From: Topomyia yanbarensis
Taxonomy: Eukaryota > Arthropoda > Insecta > Diptera > Culicidae
Assembly: GCF_030247195.1 (NCBI RefSeq)
Contig: NC_080672.1
Span: forward strand, 192,201,466 to 192,265,465
Length of the DNA: 64,000 bases
Direction of reading: 5' to 3'
Both the position numbers and the translations under genes were made by a program. Each line of letters begins with the position of its first letter. Within the stretch, counting starts at the first letter, position 1. The notes below the pieces were generated by a model that was given only the letters and a program-made list of their open reading frames with translations, was not told where the DNA came from and did no database searches. This document shows positions 1 to 11,027 of this stretch, piece by piece.

Positions 1-495
1 AATGGGCCAAAATCCAAAAAAGTGAATCGTAGTCAAATTTTTTTTTCGAGTTTGCATCAAATCTCGACGTTTCATGCACCTTGAACACATTTAGCATCAA
101 AAATAAAAATTCTATTTTTAATTTTTCCTATAGTTTATATGAGAAATTTCTGTGTGACCGCACTCTAAAACCCGTAATTCCGGAACCAGAATTCCGATCG
201 ATCCAAAATTCAATAGCAGCCGATGGGAAGGTTGCACCTTTCATTTGAGACTAAGTTTGGGCAAATCGGTCCAGCCATCTCTGAGAAAAATGAGTGACAT
301 TATTTGACACATACGCACATACATACATACACACACACATACACACACACATACATACATACACACACACATACAGACTTTTTCCGATCTCGACGAACTG
401 AGTCGAATGGGATATGACACTCGGCCCTCCGGGCCGGGATTAGGTTGACGTTTTTCAGAGTGATTGCATAACCTTTCCATATGAGAAAGGCAAAA
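1..495. repeat. dispersed mosquito repeat, partial
   Basis: This is non-coding sequence with relatives elsewhere in the window. Positions 225-300 and 405-495 (a CTCGGCCCTCCGGGCC block, then a terminal GAGAAAGGCAAAAA) match a second copy at about 40085-40660. The part near 55-110 (TCTCGACGTTTCATGCA) is found inverted near 31675. The left end lies outside the window, so the element's class cannot be decided. It is probably a MITE or a non-autonomous repeat. Confidence 0.7.
300..375. repeat. CA/TACA microsatellite
   Basis: An interrupted (CA)n/(TACA)n tract inside the dispersed repeat. A related but shorter CA tract lies at the equivalent place in the second copy (about 40488-40545), so the microsatellite is part of the repeat family. 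Cysteine/valine-rich reading frames across it are artefacts of the simple repeat. Confidence 0.9.
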
Positions 496-770
496 AGAGG
501 TTAATAAAAACGAAATTAATTAAAACAATGTTTTGAATATAGAAACTAGTGCTTTCAGACTCTCTAAGCGTTTGCCATCAAAAATATTATCTTACACACA
601 TGCATACACCTTATGCAGATTATCTTGAATCTGTTTTGCGTTTGTCAAATCTGCCACTCTTCTTATTCTTATCCGGACACGCACTTTTGCCCTTTGGGGC
701 AGACCCTCGGTCACCTCGACCCGGTTGAATTTTTGCGCGCGCTTTTTTAACCTGAATTTCACCTTAATAA
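496..770. other. no recognisable feature
   Basis: Unique-looking AT-rich sequence between the first repeat and the fold-back element. A 96-codon open frame on the minus strand (592-882) runs into the fold-back repeat and shows no domain I recognise, so I do not call it a gene. Confidence 0.5.
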
Positions 771-1452
771 ACCCGGTAAAAAAATGTGGACGAACATGGT
801 CAGGCGATTTAAACCAGCCCCCTGCTAGGCAGCCATTTTGTCCTAGCCAACATCTGCCTTTGTTAAAATCAAAACAACCCAATGCTATTGCATGGGCGAC
901 GTGGGCCTAGATGCAGCTAGGCCCATCATATGTTGACTACTGTCAAAGTCCGTATATCTCCATAGCGGATGACAAGAGTGACACCCTCCTGATTTAAACA
1001 GTTTGACGTTTGACTCAACTCGTCTGGGCAATTAGCCCCTAGGAACAAATGCAATTTGCGAATGCGATTTAAAGGCAATTTCAACACTTAGACAAATTTT
1101 CTGGCGGCTGAAGTGGACGGTTATTTTTTGCGTTTTTCAAACATGGCGGTTCATGTTTGGCTTAAGCTTAAAATTGTTTTTTTTAAACAATTGGCGTGTT
1201 CTCGCTTGTATTTTGTTTGTCTAGTGCACTTCATTTAGCCAACGAATGTGGAAAATTGTGGAATCGTGTGTAAGTATAGTGGAACAAAATCTCTGATTGT
1301 CAGATTGTGGTAAGTTTTGTTGTGCAATACCAATTTCACCATTGATTCTTCCTATAGTTTGATTGTGATTACCTAGTATACTGATAAGTTTATGTGAGTA
1401 GATAATGAATCCGAAAATAAGTATTATTTGTAATTTTCATATTAGGCAATTC
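771..1452. repeat. fold-back element, left arm
   Basis: This arm is matched, as reverse complement, by 17338-17865. Shared blocks include the GACGAACATGGTCAGGCG block near 790, the CAAATGCAATTTGCGAATGC block near 1047, and the stretch around 1340-1450 next to the gypsy insertion. The terminus reads CCCGGTAAAAAAATG. The right arm in reverse complement reads CCCTGTCAAAAAT, so the two arms form long imperfect terminal inverted repeats. No transposase is visible. The element is interrupted at 1456 by the gypsy element and resumes at 12939. Confidence 0.8.
815..990. mobile_element. 176-bp insertion with 9-bp TSD
   Basis: The fold-back arm is interrupted here. The 9-bp target GATTTAAAC occurs at 806-814 and again at 991-999. 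The two other copies of this stretch (near 13175 and, inverted, 17815) read straight through. The insert has no coding capacity and contains a short hairpin around GGGCCTAG near 904-930. A 9-bp duplication would fit a Mutator-type or similar DNA element, but clear TIRs are not visible. Confidence 0.6.
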
Positions 1453-1456
1453 AGGG

Positions 1457-3342
1457 TGTAGCCGACGCTGGACGATCTGTGAAGCGCGTAGTTTTAAGCG
1501 CCACTCCTTTTCGGAGACTACCGCCAAGTTTTTAATGTTGCCCGGATGAGACTGCTTGAATGCGAGTCAAATGCATAGGATCGTTCCAGATAGCCACACA
1601 AACTTAACCCCAGAATGAGGTACAATACCCTAGCCAGTTAAATTTCCCTGAACCAAAGCTTTCCTTCAAAACACCACGGTAGAAACTCCCCATACCTAAA
1701 AGCTTCTCATCATGGGCAGGGTTAATGTTCGCCGCCAGACAGCGCTAACCGAGTGGAAGAGAATTTCATTTGTTTTAAATGTGCCACGCGGCAAGGGAAA
1801 ACGTATCTATCATAATCGGAGTGATGTGGCAATATTTCAACAAACTAAAAACAGACTATTTCACTACACTAACAAAAAACATTTATTCAGGATTTAATTC
1901 AGGTTTTTTTTAATCATACGGAGTTCATTTCAATAAAATTTATATTGTACGGTAAGCATGCTTTCAGTTTTCAATTTTTTTACATCTATGTGTTCTATAG
2001 GCCTATTGTGTGCGTTTCTTCTCTCCCTATTTCTTCTGTGTGCTTTTTTCTACTCTACCCCGCAGCTGCGTTGAATTCATCCGGGCAAGCGCTGTATAGC
2101 TATGGCTAATGATCCCGGATGGTTTTTTTCAAACCATGTGCGTTTGGATGGTGCTTCCTAGAACGCAGTAACACGTGCACGTGGATCTATAGATCACTTT
2201 TTGGGCGCGCCCCGAACAAAAGCGAGGTCCGAAAAACTCACCGGATGGTGGGCCGTCTTCTCTGGACGCCACTTCACCAATACTGTTATAAAGGTACGGA
2301 CTCACCGAATCTGCTGCGGATGAATGACGAAGCTGCTGTTGCGTACGGAATAATGCAAAGGATCCGTCGTTGCTGGTTTCCTGGTGTTTCGAGTGACCAA
2401 TCTTGCGCGATTCTCCGTATCGGCACGTGGTTCAAAGATGGCCGCTGGAAACTTCCGATGAAGCGATTTCCTTGCGTCTCAACTTCCTTCCGGCGGAAAT
2501 AACGTGTGCCGGGATGGTTCGTTCCTTCGATTGCGGCGAGCAACGCGAAAGTGGTAGAGTGTGGCGATCGTACGGTTTCCACAGTTTTTGTGCCTAGTGG
2601 AGTAGAAATGATAGCCTAGCGGGGCTATTTGAAGGATCGTTAGCTACGAGTGGGGTCATTTAGTAGAGCACATGTTTTACCTGATCTTTTCGATTCGCAC
2701 ACAGAATCGTCACGCACTACCTAGCTCGCACTACTTCTCCTATTAGCTATTAGAAAAATAGACATTAATAGCTCCCTAAAATATCTACCACATCACTAGT
2801 ACCTGGTTTTCAGGTTTTCACACGGAACAAACTCGCGTCACTTCCACACTGTTCAACGTTTTGGAACGAATTGATTAAGCCCTGTAATCCTCAGTTTAGG
2901 GAAGGGAATCTCAATGTACCCGGAAGTACGTCATTTCCCGAGGATTCTTCGGGATTACTCGGTATCTCGGAGTATTCAACTGCCTAGCTCATTCTGACGC
3001 GAGTAGGTAATCTAGCTTTCCCTTTCCTTTAACTTAACTGAAAGGATTCTTCTTAGAATCAGTATTCGCGCAATCTCATACGAGCTTGAGAGAAACGAAT
3101 TTGATCGTTGACTTTAGAGAATGTTGGACTTATCGACATTGCCTAGATTTTGGCGGATTCTTTTTTTGGTTGAGTAGAATTATGTAAAATTTTGTAAGTG
3201 TGGATTCTATTCATATAGAATTATATTATGGCTAACTATCCCGTCGTATGTCTATATTGATCATGGGGGTATGAATTGATTATATCTAAATATTTGAATT
3301 TGGAAATTGTATTTTTACAACTAAGAATGTACAACTGTTACA
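1457..3342 (-). repeat. gypsy 3' LTR (1886 bp)
   Basis: Direct repeat of 11028-12938. By eye it differs at about twenty substitutions plus two indels (18 bp and 9 bp). On the minus strand it starts TGTAACAGTTG and ends GGCTACA. Open frames of 60-130 codons occur inside both LTRs on both strands, but they show no known domain and are treated as chance. Confidence 0.92.
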
Positions 3343-5121
3343 TCACTCCATGCTTAAATTATGAAAATTTAGTTGGATTGATTCCACTAAATTTTCGTAG
3401 AAAAAAAAATTCTTATACTACAGATATTTCTAGAAAATTGAGGACACTCAATGTAATTCAATGGAGTATCAAACTATTTGGAGTCATATGTGTTCATCGT
3501 AAACCCAGTGAGTTAACTCCACTTCTATTTCCAGATGGCCTTCCATTACAGATGATCTCTGTTACTGACCTTCATCGTCGCGAGACTCGGGTCTTCAACA
3601 AATGTTTGTAATATATCCGTTAAATTATTTGATAGTCCTGCATAAAAACCTACCGGATGTTTTCTGAGATTTTCTTGCGAATTTGGGATGACTGAACAGA
3701 TCATAACAAGCAGTTTGACAAAACCCCATTTAACGCTCCTCATTCATTCAACCCGTCACTCAATTCTCAAACAAATAACCCCAACTAAAATACACTTTCA
3801 GTTGAATAATATTCCATATTCAGTGAAAGTACAAAGCAAAGTTTTAAACTTATTTTCCTCAAATCAACTGGCTTATTCAGATTCAGAATCAACCTCAATC
3901 ATTCCGTTGAACAAACGAAACCTCCTCTGAATTCGCCGCAACAATCTATTTTGCGGAGATCTGGCCCACCCCACTGTCCGTTTCTTCAGCAAAACGTAAC
4001 CTAATTAAAATGTCTGTATTGAATTTCCACCCCAGAATCGACTCTGGTCACCCGAAATTCAAAGACAACTGAACTCCACCACATGGGTTCTACGAAGCAA
4101 GCATTCAAAAAGCTTCACACTAATCTTCATACATACTATCTGTCACGAGGCCCGGTCAAAAAGCTCTGCTACGAAACGTCAAATGAAAGCTTAGTAAAGA
4201 TGGTAGCAAATGTGTCCGTAATTTTACATATCGCGAATATTTTTACTTGTTTGGCCGGAATTTGTTCACGAATAAGCCAAAATCTACTGCTGGATCCTTT
4301 TATGGGGGGAGTATTTACTTTCCTTAAAATAATATTAAGAAATAATGTGCTTTTTGGTCTTTTCTACAGGAGCTGCGGCGTGGGATAAAATGTGACGAAA
4401 TCTAAGAATGATTAATAATTGCTATTTATAGAATGTAAAGTTCGACCAATTGCTGAAGGCGAAATTTATGTTAAAGGTGAAGGCGAGAAATTACTGAAGA
4501 CGAAAATGTTGATGCGGAAAACTGCTAAAAGCAAAAACAATATGAATGACTACTATGTTGCTGATTGCGACCCATTTGAAGATGCTGGTTGGATCTACGA
4601 TGCCTATTTTACGAAACGGAAGGACTATACAACATCGAAGAAAAGAACAAAAAGAAATCTAACCATAAACATAAGTACTAACATAAAACATAAGTGTAGG
4701 GTCGCGACTAACATTTAACGTACTTGTTCACGTAGGTAGGGTACCTGTCCCTTTCCTTTATCCTATCCTAATCCTATTTCTTCAGGGGTATGAAGGTAAT
4801 ACACTCGGTTGTTATGTTTTTGTCCGAGGTTTTGTGGAATTCTTGCTCTATTTCATTCAGTTAGTCGCCAGTAGTTAATTTGTTGTGGGACGCTCGACTC
4901 GTTTTACGAGGAGGCTGAATGAGTAGATATTTTGTTTTGTTCTTGTTCAGTCTAAAAGAGTTTACATAGCTTGACTTTTTTTTCTTTGCAACAAAGTGTT
5001 GATTTTTGTGCATCTCTTGATGTGTTGTCATCCCTAACGTTTAGAGGATACATAGCTCAGAAATTTTTCGGCCAACTTCGATTTCAACTGGGCTTGAAAA
5101 TTAACCGCGATGTAAGCTGTT
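3343..5121 (-). other. gypsy 3' internal region, no recognised gene
   Basis: This lies between the end of pol and the 3' LTR, where some gypsy lineages carry an envelope-like ORF. I see no long minus-strand frame and no envelope signature. Short plus-strand frames at 3276-3611, 3688-3930, 4083-4388 and 4419-4718 have no domain I can name. A convincing polypurine tract next to the LTR is also absent. The segment may be decayed ORF3 or foreign sequence carried by this copy. Confidence 0.4.
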
Positions 5122-6290
5122 CTACTTTGAGGCAATTTGGTGACATTTCTTAAGGTACTTGCAGTTAAAAATCCCTAACCTTTTCCCTTTCTCGTCTTCT
5201 AGTTCGTAGCAATGATCCCCCACAACTCGCTTGACTACAACAGGAACATATTTTGGAGCTAACTTAGCACAATATCCCATATCTTTGTTGGAAAGCTCTG
5301 TGTTCTTTTTCAGAACTTTTTCGCCAATTGAATACTGGGGACATTTTGAGTTGGACCTAAGATTGTAGTATCTTGAATGTTTTTCAAACGCTTTCTTCAA
5401 ATTTTCCCTTACCTCTGCGTATAACTTATCCCTCTCAGCATTACCCAAATTACCACTATCCATTGACGTGTCGCGCATACATCGATATTCCGTTCCGTCC
5501 GAAACCATGTTTCTCCCAAATAGGATGAAATATGGAGTGTATTTGTAGACTCGTGCACCGAGTTCCGTATGGCATTTGCGATAGCCTGTATATTATTCGC
5601 CCATTCTTTGTGGTCCTTTTTGATAGTGGCCCGAATGGCAGTTGTTATGACCCGATTAACCCTTTCCGAGTCATTGATTTGCGGATGGTAACTGGGTGTT
5701 TTCCAATGAGTGACATGATTTCGACTCAACAAATCCTGGAACAATTCGGATGTGAATTGTGTCCCATTATCTGTGAGAATTACTTCAGGGACCCCAAACA
5801 ATTGAAACAGCATGTTTTCCACAAACGGAACGAGAGATTCGGCTGTCGCCTGCCTAAAGGGTTGTACCAAGACGAACTTGCTGAATACATCCGTCAGTAC
5901 TAGTAAGCAAGTGCTTCTAGATTTTCCAGACACTGGAAGTGGACCAACATAATCCATGGTCACAAATTGCCAAGGGTATTCCGCTATCTTCCGCTGTATC
6001 TTGAGTGGCGCTGTGGTGTTCACATTAGTTGCTTTGCTAGTTTGGCAAATCATGCAGCTTTGGCAGAAACGTTTCGTTTCGGAGTTCATCAACGGCCAGA
6101 AGAACCTTTCCCGCAGGGCTGCAAGAGTTTTTTTCAAAACCTAAATGAGCTACTCCGTGAATTCTTTGCAGGATTTGTTCTCTTTCTGGCTTCGGTGGGT
6201 AAACTTTCCAACAAAAACGATTGTCCTCCACCCTTCCATGGTTTCTGACTAACTTGTAGATTTGGCCGTCCACGACTCGGAAGTCTGAAT
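5122..6290 (-). pseudogene. pol: gypsy integrase, frameshifted
   Basis: C-terminal part of pol. The N-terminal zinc-finger region is visible (HGVAH near 6150, then CQSCMIC near 6055). The catalytic core follows with the first Asp in VTMDYVGPLP, the second in LTDNGTQF, and a candidate Glu in NDSERVNR. The tail at 5122-5508 (KLAPKYVPVVVKRV onward) resembles the C-terminal domain of gypsy integrases. The core sits in at least three different frames, with breaks near 6140 and 5490, so it cannot give a full enzyme. In a working element it would insert the cDNA into the host genome. Confidence 0.88.
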
Positions 6291-7612
6291 AGGCTTGAGG
6301 GTCAACTGTGATCTGCTTGATCAGATCTTGATAATCCGGATCTACGGGGGTCGTCAAGATTGTATTCAACGAACGGCTCAAACAATCTGCGGTGATGTTC
6401 TGCTTTCCCTTCCAATACTCCAGCTCAATATCGTGGGATTGTATCTTGAGTGTCCACCTAAGGAGCTTAGAATTACCGGACTCAACACCGATAGTAAAAA
6501 GCCAGAGTAGACTTCGTGCGTCCGTTACTACTTTGAACCTGCTTCCCTCGACAAAGTGGCGGAAGTGTTCAATCGCAAGGAGAACGCCCAAACACTCCTT
6601 TTCCACGCTAGCATATCACTTTTGTGTGCTGCTTAGTTTTTTGCTAAAATACGCAATGATTCTCGGTTCTCCGTCCAGTTTTTGAATCAGTGCGGCCCCA
6701 ACCGCATTATCAGATGCGTCTGATTCGATCACAAATGGTTGGCTGAAATCTGGATTAGCGAGGATGGGGGCGGATACCAGAGCGGCTTTTAATTGTTGAA
6801 ATCCCGCCTCAGCAGCCTCTGCCCACTGAAATTTGTTTTTATCTTTTCGTAACAGGTCCGATATCGGCGCAATAATTTTACTGTAGTCTGCAATAAAACG
6901 TTGATAAAAACCTGCTAGACCGAGAAGACGACGAATATCTTTCACGCTATTGGGTCTACAGTAATTTAGAATCGGTTCGATTCGTTTATTGTCAATTGAA
7001 ACACCCTGTCCAGTCAACAGGTAACCCAGGTAGTTTACCTGTTTCCCTACAAAACTGAGATTTGTCAAGCGAAATAGTGAGTCCTGCTTTCTTTAAACGA
7101 TCCGCAACTATCTCCAATAAACGATAGTGTTCGGTCAAGTCCTTGGTCGCAACCACAATGTCATCTAGATAGACAAACACTTGGGGTTCCAGGTCAAACC
7201 CTATGACTTTGTCCATTAATCTACACATCGTGAAAGGTGCATTTGTGAGACCGAATGGACAGACCTTGAATCTAAACAGCCCTTTTGTTGTTCTAAACGC
7301 GGTATAATCGCGGCATTCCTCTTTTAGGGGTATTTGAAAATACGCGTCCTTTAGGTTTATGACCAAAAAATACTTTGCGCTCTCCAATCGGTGAAAAATG
7401 CCTTTCATATCGCGCATTGGATAAGAATCCTTCTTCGTGATGGAATTTATTCTCCTGGAGTCTAAACAAATCCTCAGTTTACCATTTGCTTTACGGACCG
7501 GAACCAAAGGGTTCGCCCACTCACTTGAGCATTCCTCGATTGCATCTAGTAGCTTATATCGCTCGATTTCTTTGTCCATTTCCGCCTGAATTGAAGGCGA
7601 ACAGCGGTACAA
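6291..7612 (-). pseudogene. pol: gypsy reverse transcriptase-RNase H, frameshifted
   Basis: RT is clear: LRICLDSRRINSIT, then the AYFQIPL region, then the catalytic FVYLDDIVV box near 7165. A frameshift near 7050 separates the palm from the connection part, which continues as LLGLAGFYQRFIADYSK. RNase H begins with FVIESDASDNAVGAAL near 6720, and a stop near 6612 splits it from the rest (MEKECLGVLLAIEHF). The domains copy template RNA into DNA and degrade the RNA strand. The YLDD residues are intact, but the frame breaks make it a pseudogene. Confidence 0.9.
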
Positions 7613-8429
7613 CGGCTGTCGTCGCGGTTTAGCGTCCTCTCAAAGTATGATTTCGTGTTGTAATAATGTCGTTCTACCCAGATTACCTTCTGTCGTACAT
7701 GGGAACGTCCGGATTACGTCTGTTAACCGATTCCTCTCCTCTTCAGTTAAAGTGTGCTCTGTCTTGATTGTATTCGGAGTGACAATCGATGGTTCTGGTA
7801 GGTCTATGCCTGGTATGTCCAGAGACTCGTCGGGTGGCGACTTTTCGATGACTGGAAGTGCCTCAACCGGATGTATAAAAAAATGGAACAACTCTCTTCT
7901 AAGCCCGATTGTCCTTGCATCATTGGTTTGATTCCGAATGTTTTCCAAAAGTTGATGTCCAGAATAAATTCTCTTGTTATCTCTGGTACAATTACTACTG
8001 CTACTACCTTCGTAACGCCTCGAAAAGTTATTGGCATATTTACGTAACCTACACACGAATACTGTGTATGATCGGCTGTACAGATTCTAATTAGGGAAGG
8101 TAAAATTCTTAATCCGTATCCGTATCTTTCGAGTTCACCACGCATACGCTGGCTCCTGAATCTAACAGGGCTGCGAACTCCGTCTCGAAGACACGAATTT
8201 TCACGTGTGGACACAAATTTGTTTGAATCTTAATTTCTAGTAAATTTTGAAAAGGGTCGAAAAATGGTTCTGAACTGGGAACTTTTTTTGTGCTAGGAAT
8301 GCTTGAGTCCCCTTCAAGGCACCCCGAGTTTAGTTTCCCGATCCCTGCGTTGCCTGTGCAGACTGAGCAGGTGCATGTCTTCTCGGGTGAACATCGCAGG
8401 TCGATGAGATTTTTCCTGGGTTTCAACAT
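7613..8429 (-). pseudogene. pol: gypsy aspartic protease region, frameshifted
   Basis: The retroviral-type aspartic protease active site is visible as ALLDSGASVCVV near 8150, on the minus strand just downstream of gag. The remainder is scattered over three frames: 8109-8429, 7804-8214 and 7640-8056. The last includes VPMTFRG-like and EFILDINFW-like segments typical of this domain. The protease would mature Gag and Pol inside particles. At least two frameshifts disrupt it. Confidence 0.8.
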
Positions 8430-10190
8430 ACATAGCAGAACGTTGTTTTAGCTTCCCGACATTCTCTCCAAAAGTGATCGTGTTGTCTACAGTTCCAACA
8501 CAGCGGAAGCCTGGTGGTTTCCGGTGAAATTTCAGCTCCTGTTCTTTGTCTTGCTCAATCTTGGGGCCTCAGTTGCCCATCCTGTGGTCTCGATGGTCTG
8601 TTATCGTGTTGTCGCTGGTGTCGTCTATCAATGACATTCAGTTCATCCTCGCTCTCGGTGTCCTGTTGATCCTGTTCAGCTTCAACGTTGGTTACCATGT
8701 GTCTTGGTCCTACCGGATGTAACGAAGGGTCACTAGCATCGATACGATGACTAAGCCCGATGAGTTCGTCAAGATTGCTCACCGTGAAACATGCCAGCTT
8801 AGAACGATAGCGCTGTTGCATATTCTCCCACACTATCTCAAACTTTCTTCTCTTTGACAACGGCTTCGTCAGAAGTTTGTTCACTCGTTCAATGTCTGAA
8901 ACAAACGCAATAAATGTTTCTCCTTTCTGCTGCTTGCGGCCGTAGATTCGCTGCCGGTTACCCTGATCTTGGTTAGGATTACCAAAGCGAAAACGAATTC
9001 GTGCTTCGAAGGTAACCCAATCCCAATGCAATTCATAGTAAGTGAAAAACCAGTTAGCTGCCTCTCCTCTCAGCAAAAGGGTGTATGTGGCTGAGTAATC
9101 GAACGTTTGAAATGAAGTTCATCTTCGCAAGCATTTTAGCTTTGTAGATGAAGTCTTCGAGCGTGATTGAACGTGCATCACCAGAGAAAAAGAGATTCCA
9201 TTTCTCAATCCGCCTATCGTAGTGAACTGTTATCGATGGACCTTCAGAAACCTCGGCGCTCGCATCGCTGTCTTCTTCCGATTCTTGACTTGCCATCCTT
9301 CTGGGAATTGGTACTCCCAATCCATTGTTCCTTGTGTTTCCCTCGAATGCTGGCGTTTCCAACCGATTCGCTTGCTCATTGCTACCGGAAGCTGATATAC
9401 CTTGGATGTTCTGCTGGTTTCCCCATACTTGACTCTGATTTCGTAACGCATTTAAATTAATGGTTTCCAAGCGGTCTGTTAGCTTGCTCACAATCTTCCG
9501 CATCCCGTTCATTTCCTTCTCCATTTCGCGTATTTTTGCTTTTAGTTGCTCTGATGTTGGTTTTAGCATACTAGGAGTTGGATTTGGTTTCGGTTCAGAA
9601 TTCATTAGCTTTTTTGGAATAGCTCCTGTATACGAAGGATTGTTTAGAATTGGGCTGATATTCACGTTGTCGAAATCTCCAAAGCTTACGTTTGTAACAT
9701 TGCTCTTGCCCTGCCCTTCAAAGTTTACTTGCATATTTTGTTCCATAGGAGTCAGTGCCGTTGCTTCCTCGCCACTATTCTGCCCCGACTCTGCCATCGG
9801 TCGCATTTGAACACCTTGGTTTGCGAGAAGGTCACAAATCTCTCGCACCTGTGAATCTCTTAGTCCTTTAGGTTCTGACGAGGTTTTACTATTTCGCGCA
9901 CGCAAGTAATAAAATTTGAGACGCGAAATTGACCGCGGATCTTTCTTATTTTCTAAAGACGCCTCAATCGAAGTCACGCGCGATAGTATAAAGTCATAGT
10001 CCTGCTCGATCGTGTAAATTGATTGATACTCGCGTTTCTCCTGACAGTCATCGCGATATATTTGCTGTAGAATATCTTGTTTAGATTCTAAGTCTAATTT
10101 CAGCTCTTCTGTGTAGTTTCTTACTCTAAGCTCGAAATCAACTTCGTCGTTTAACAGATATTTAGCGTAGGGGTATTTAAAGCTCATCAT
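8430..10190 (-). pseudogene. gag: gypsy Gag, split
   Basis: The main frame runs 10190 to 9054 from a plausible Met. It has a charged N-terminal part, a central coiled-coil-like stretch (KAKIREMEKEMNGMRKIV) and the start of capsid (RRIEKWNLFFSGD). Capsid continues in another frame at 9076-8555 (LRGEAANWFFTYYELHWDW, RKQQKGETFIAFVSDIERV). A nucleocapsid zinc knuckle lies near 8455-8510 (NCRQHDHFWREC), with the first Cys shifted out of frame by two extra bases. Gag would form the virus-like particle around the RNA. Confidence 0.88.
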
Positions 10191-11013
10191 TATGTTTCTT
10201 ATCGCAACCGGCTAAACAGTTCATCCAAAAGATTTCGTACAAACTCTCCAAGCCGATATTTGTAAAAGAAAATCAGAACACATTTGTGACCAATCATAAA
10301 TAAATCGTATATTGTATATAGAACTGAATATATAATTGTATACTGCCCATGATCGCATATCAGTCCCATAAAGATAGGAAATCCCATAGAAAACGGGACA
10401 ACTATGCGATCATGGGTAGTATAGCAGCATAAGTATATAGAAAAATAATAAATGAATATAATTTGGCAATAATTATAATAAATAGGTATATTAATAAATA
10501 AACAAATTTTTAGAATAATAAATAATCAATACAAATATTTTCCTCAACAATAATCACAATATCTCCAAAAATCCGAAACGAAAATTCTCCAGAAAAACCG
10601 TTGTTCTAAATAAACATAGGTAAACGTCTCAAGTTGAAACGCTGTAACTTTCTACAAACTTTGCAAAACATCCGAAAACAACTATAATCATTCATCCAAA
10701 TTAGACATTAAACCAGAAAAATCCACATTACAATTGTTCGTTTGCAGAGTTTTACCCGAGACTGTTGAATTGGGCCTTACAAGAAAATAACGAACATTCC
10801 TGGCCTATATAGAACCATAATCATAAACTGAACTGAATAGAAGAATATTTTAATAATTGCAGGGCGCTGAATTTGACTGCCATAATACAATCTCCAGAAA
10901 TGCGAGCTAATACCTATGGTTTGGCCATCACGAAGCGTACGAGAATTTATAACTTAAGAGTTCGTCCAAATGAAGCCAGATATTCCCACAAAAATTGTAG
11001 GTTCGTACATTTA
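10191..11013 (-). other. gypsy 5' leader
   Basis: A leader of about 820 bp between the primer-binding site and the gag start. It is AT-rich, especially 10400-10560, with no recognised ORF. A short inverted pair lies near 10345-10425 (GCCCATGATCGCAT / GATCATGGG). It may hold packaging or translation signals, but nothing can be assigned. Confidence 0.5.
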
Positions 11014-11024
11014 GTTGGGCGCCA
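11014..11024 (-). promoter_or_regulatory. tRNA-Lys-type primer-binding site
   Basis: The minus strand reads TGGCGCCCAAC three bases downstream of the 5' LTR end. TGGCGCCC is the start of the primer site complementary to the 3' end of tRNA-Lys in many retroelements. The position next to the LTR confirms the element's orientation. Confidence 0.8.
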
Positions 11025-11027
11025 TAA

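Noticed and set aside
241..480. Cys/Val-rich frame at the window start
   Set aside because: Caused by the CA/TACA microsatellite. No gene evidence.
592..882. 96-codon minus-strand ORF with basic stretch
   Set aside because: Half lies in the fold-back arm and the 176-bp insert. No recognised domain or promoter.
2119..2597. Overlapping ORFs on both strands inside both gypsy LTRs (also 11689-12185)
   Set aside because: They are present twice only because the LTR is duplicated. No domain is recognised, and frames are open on both strands, as in GC-richer LTR parts.
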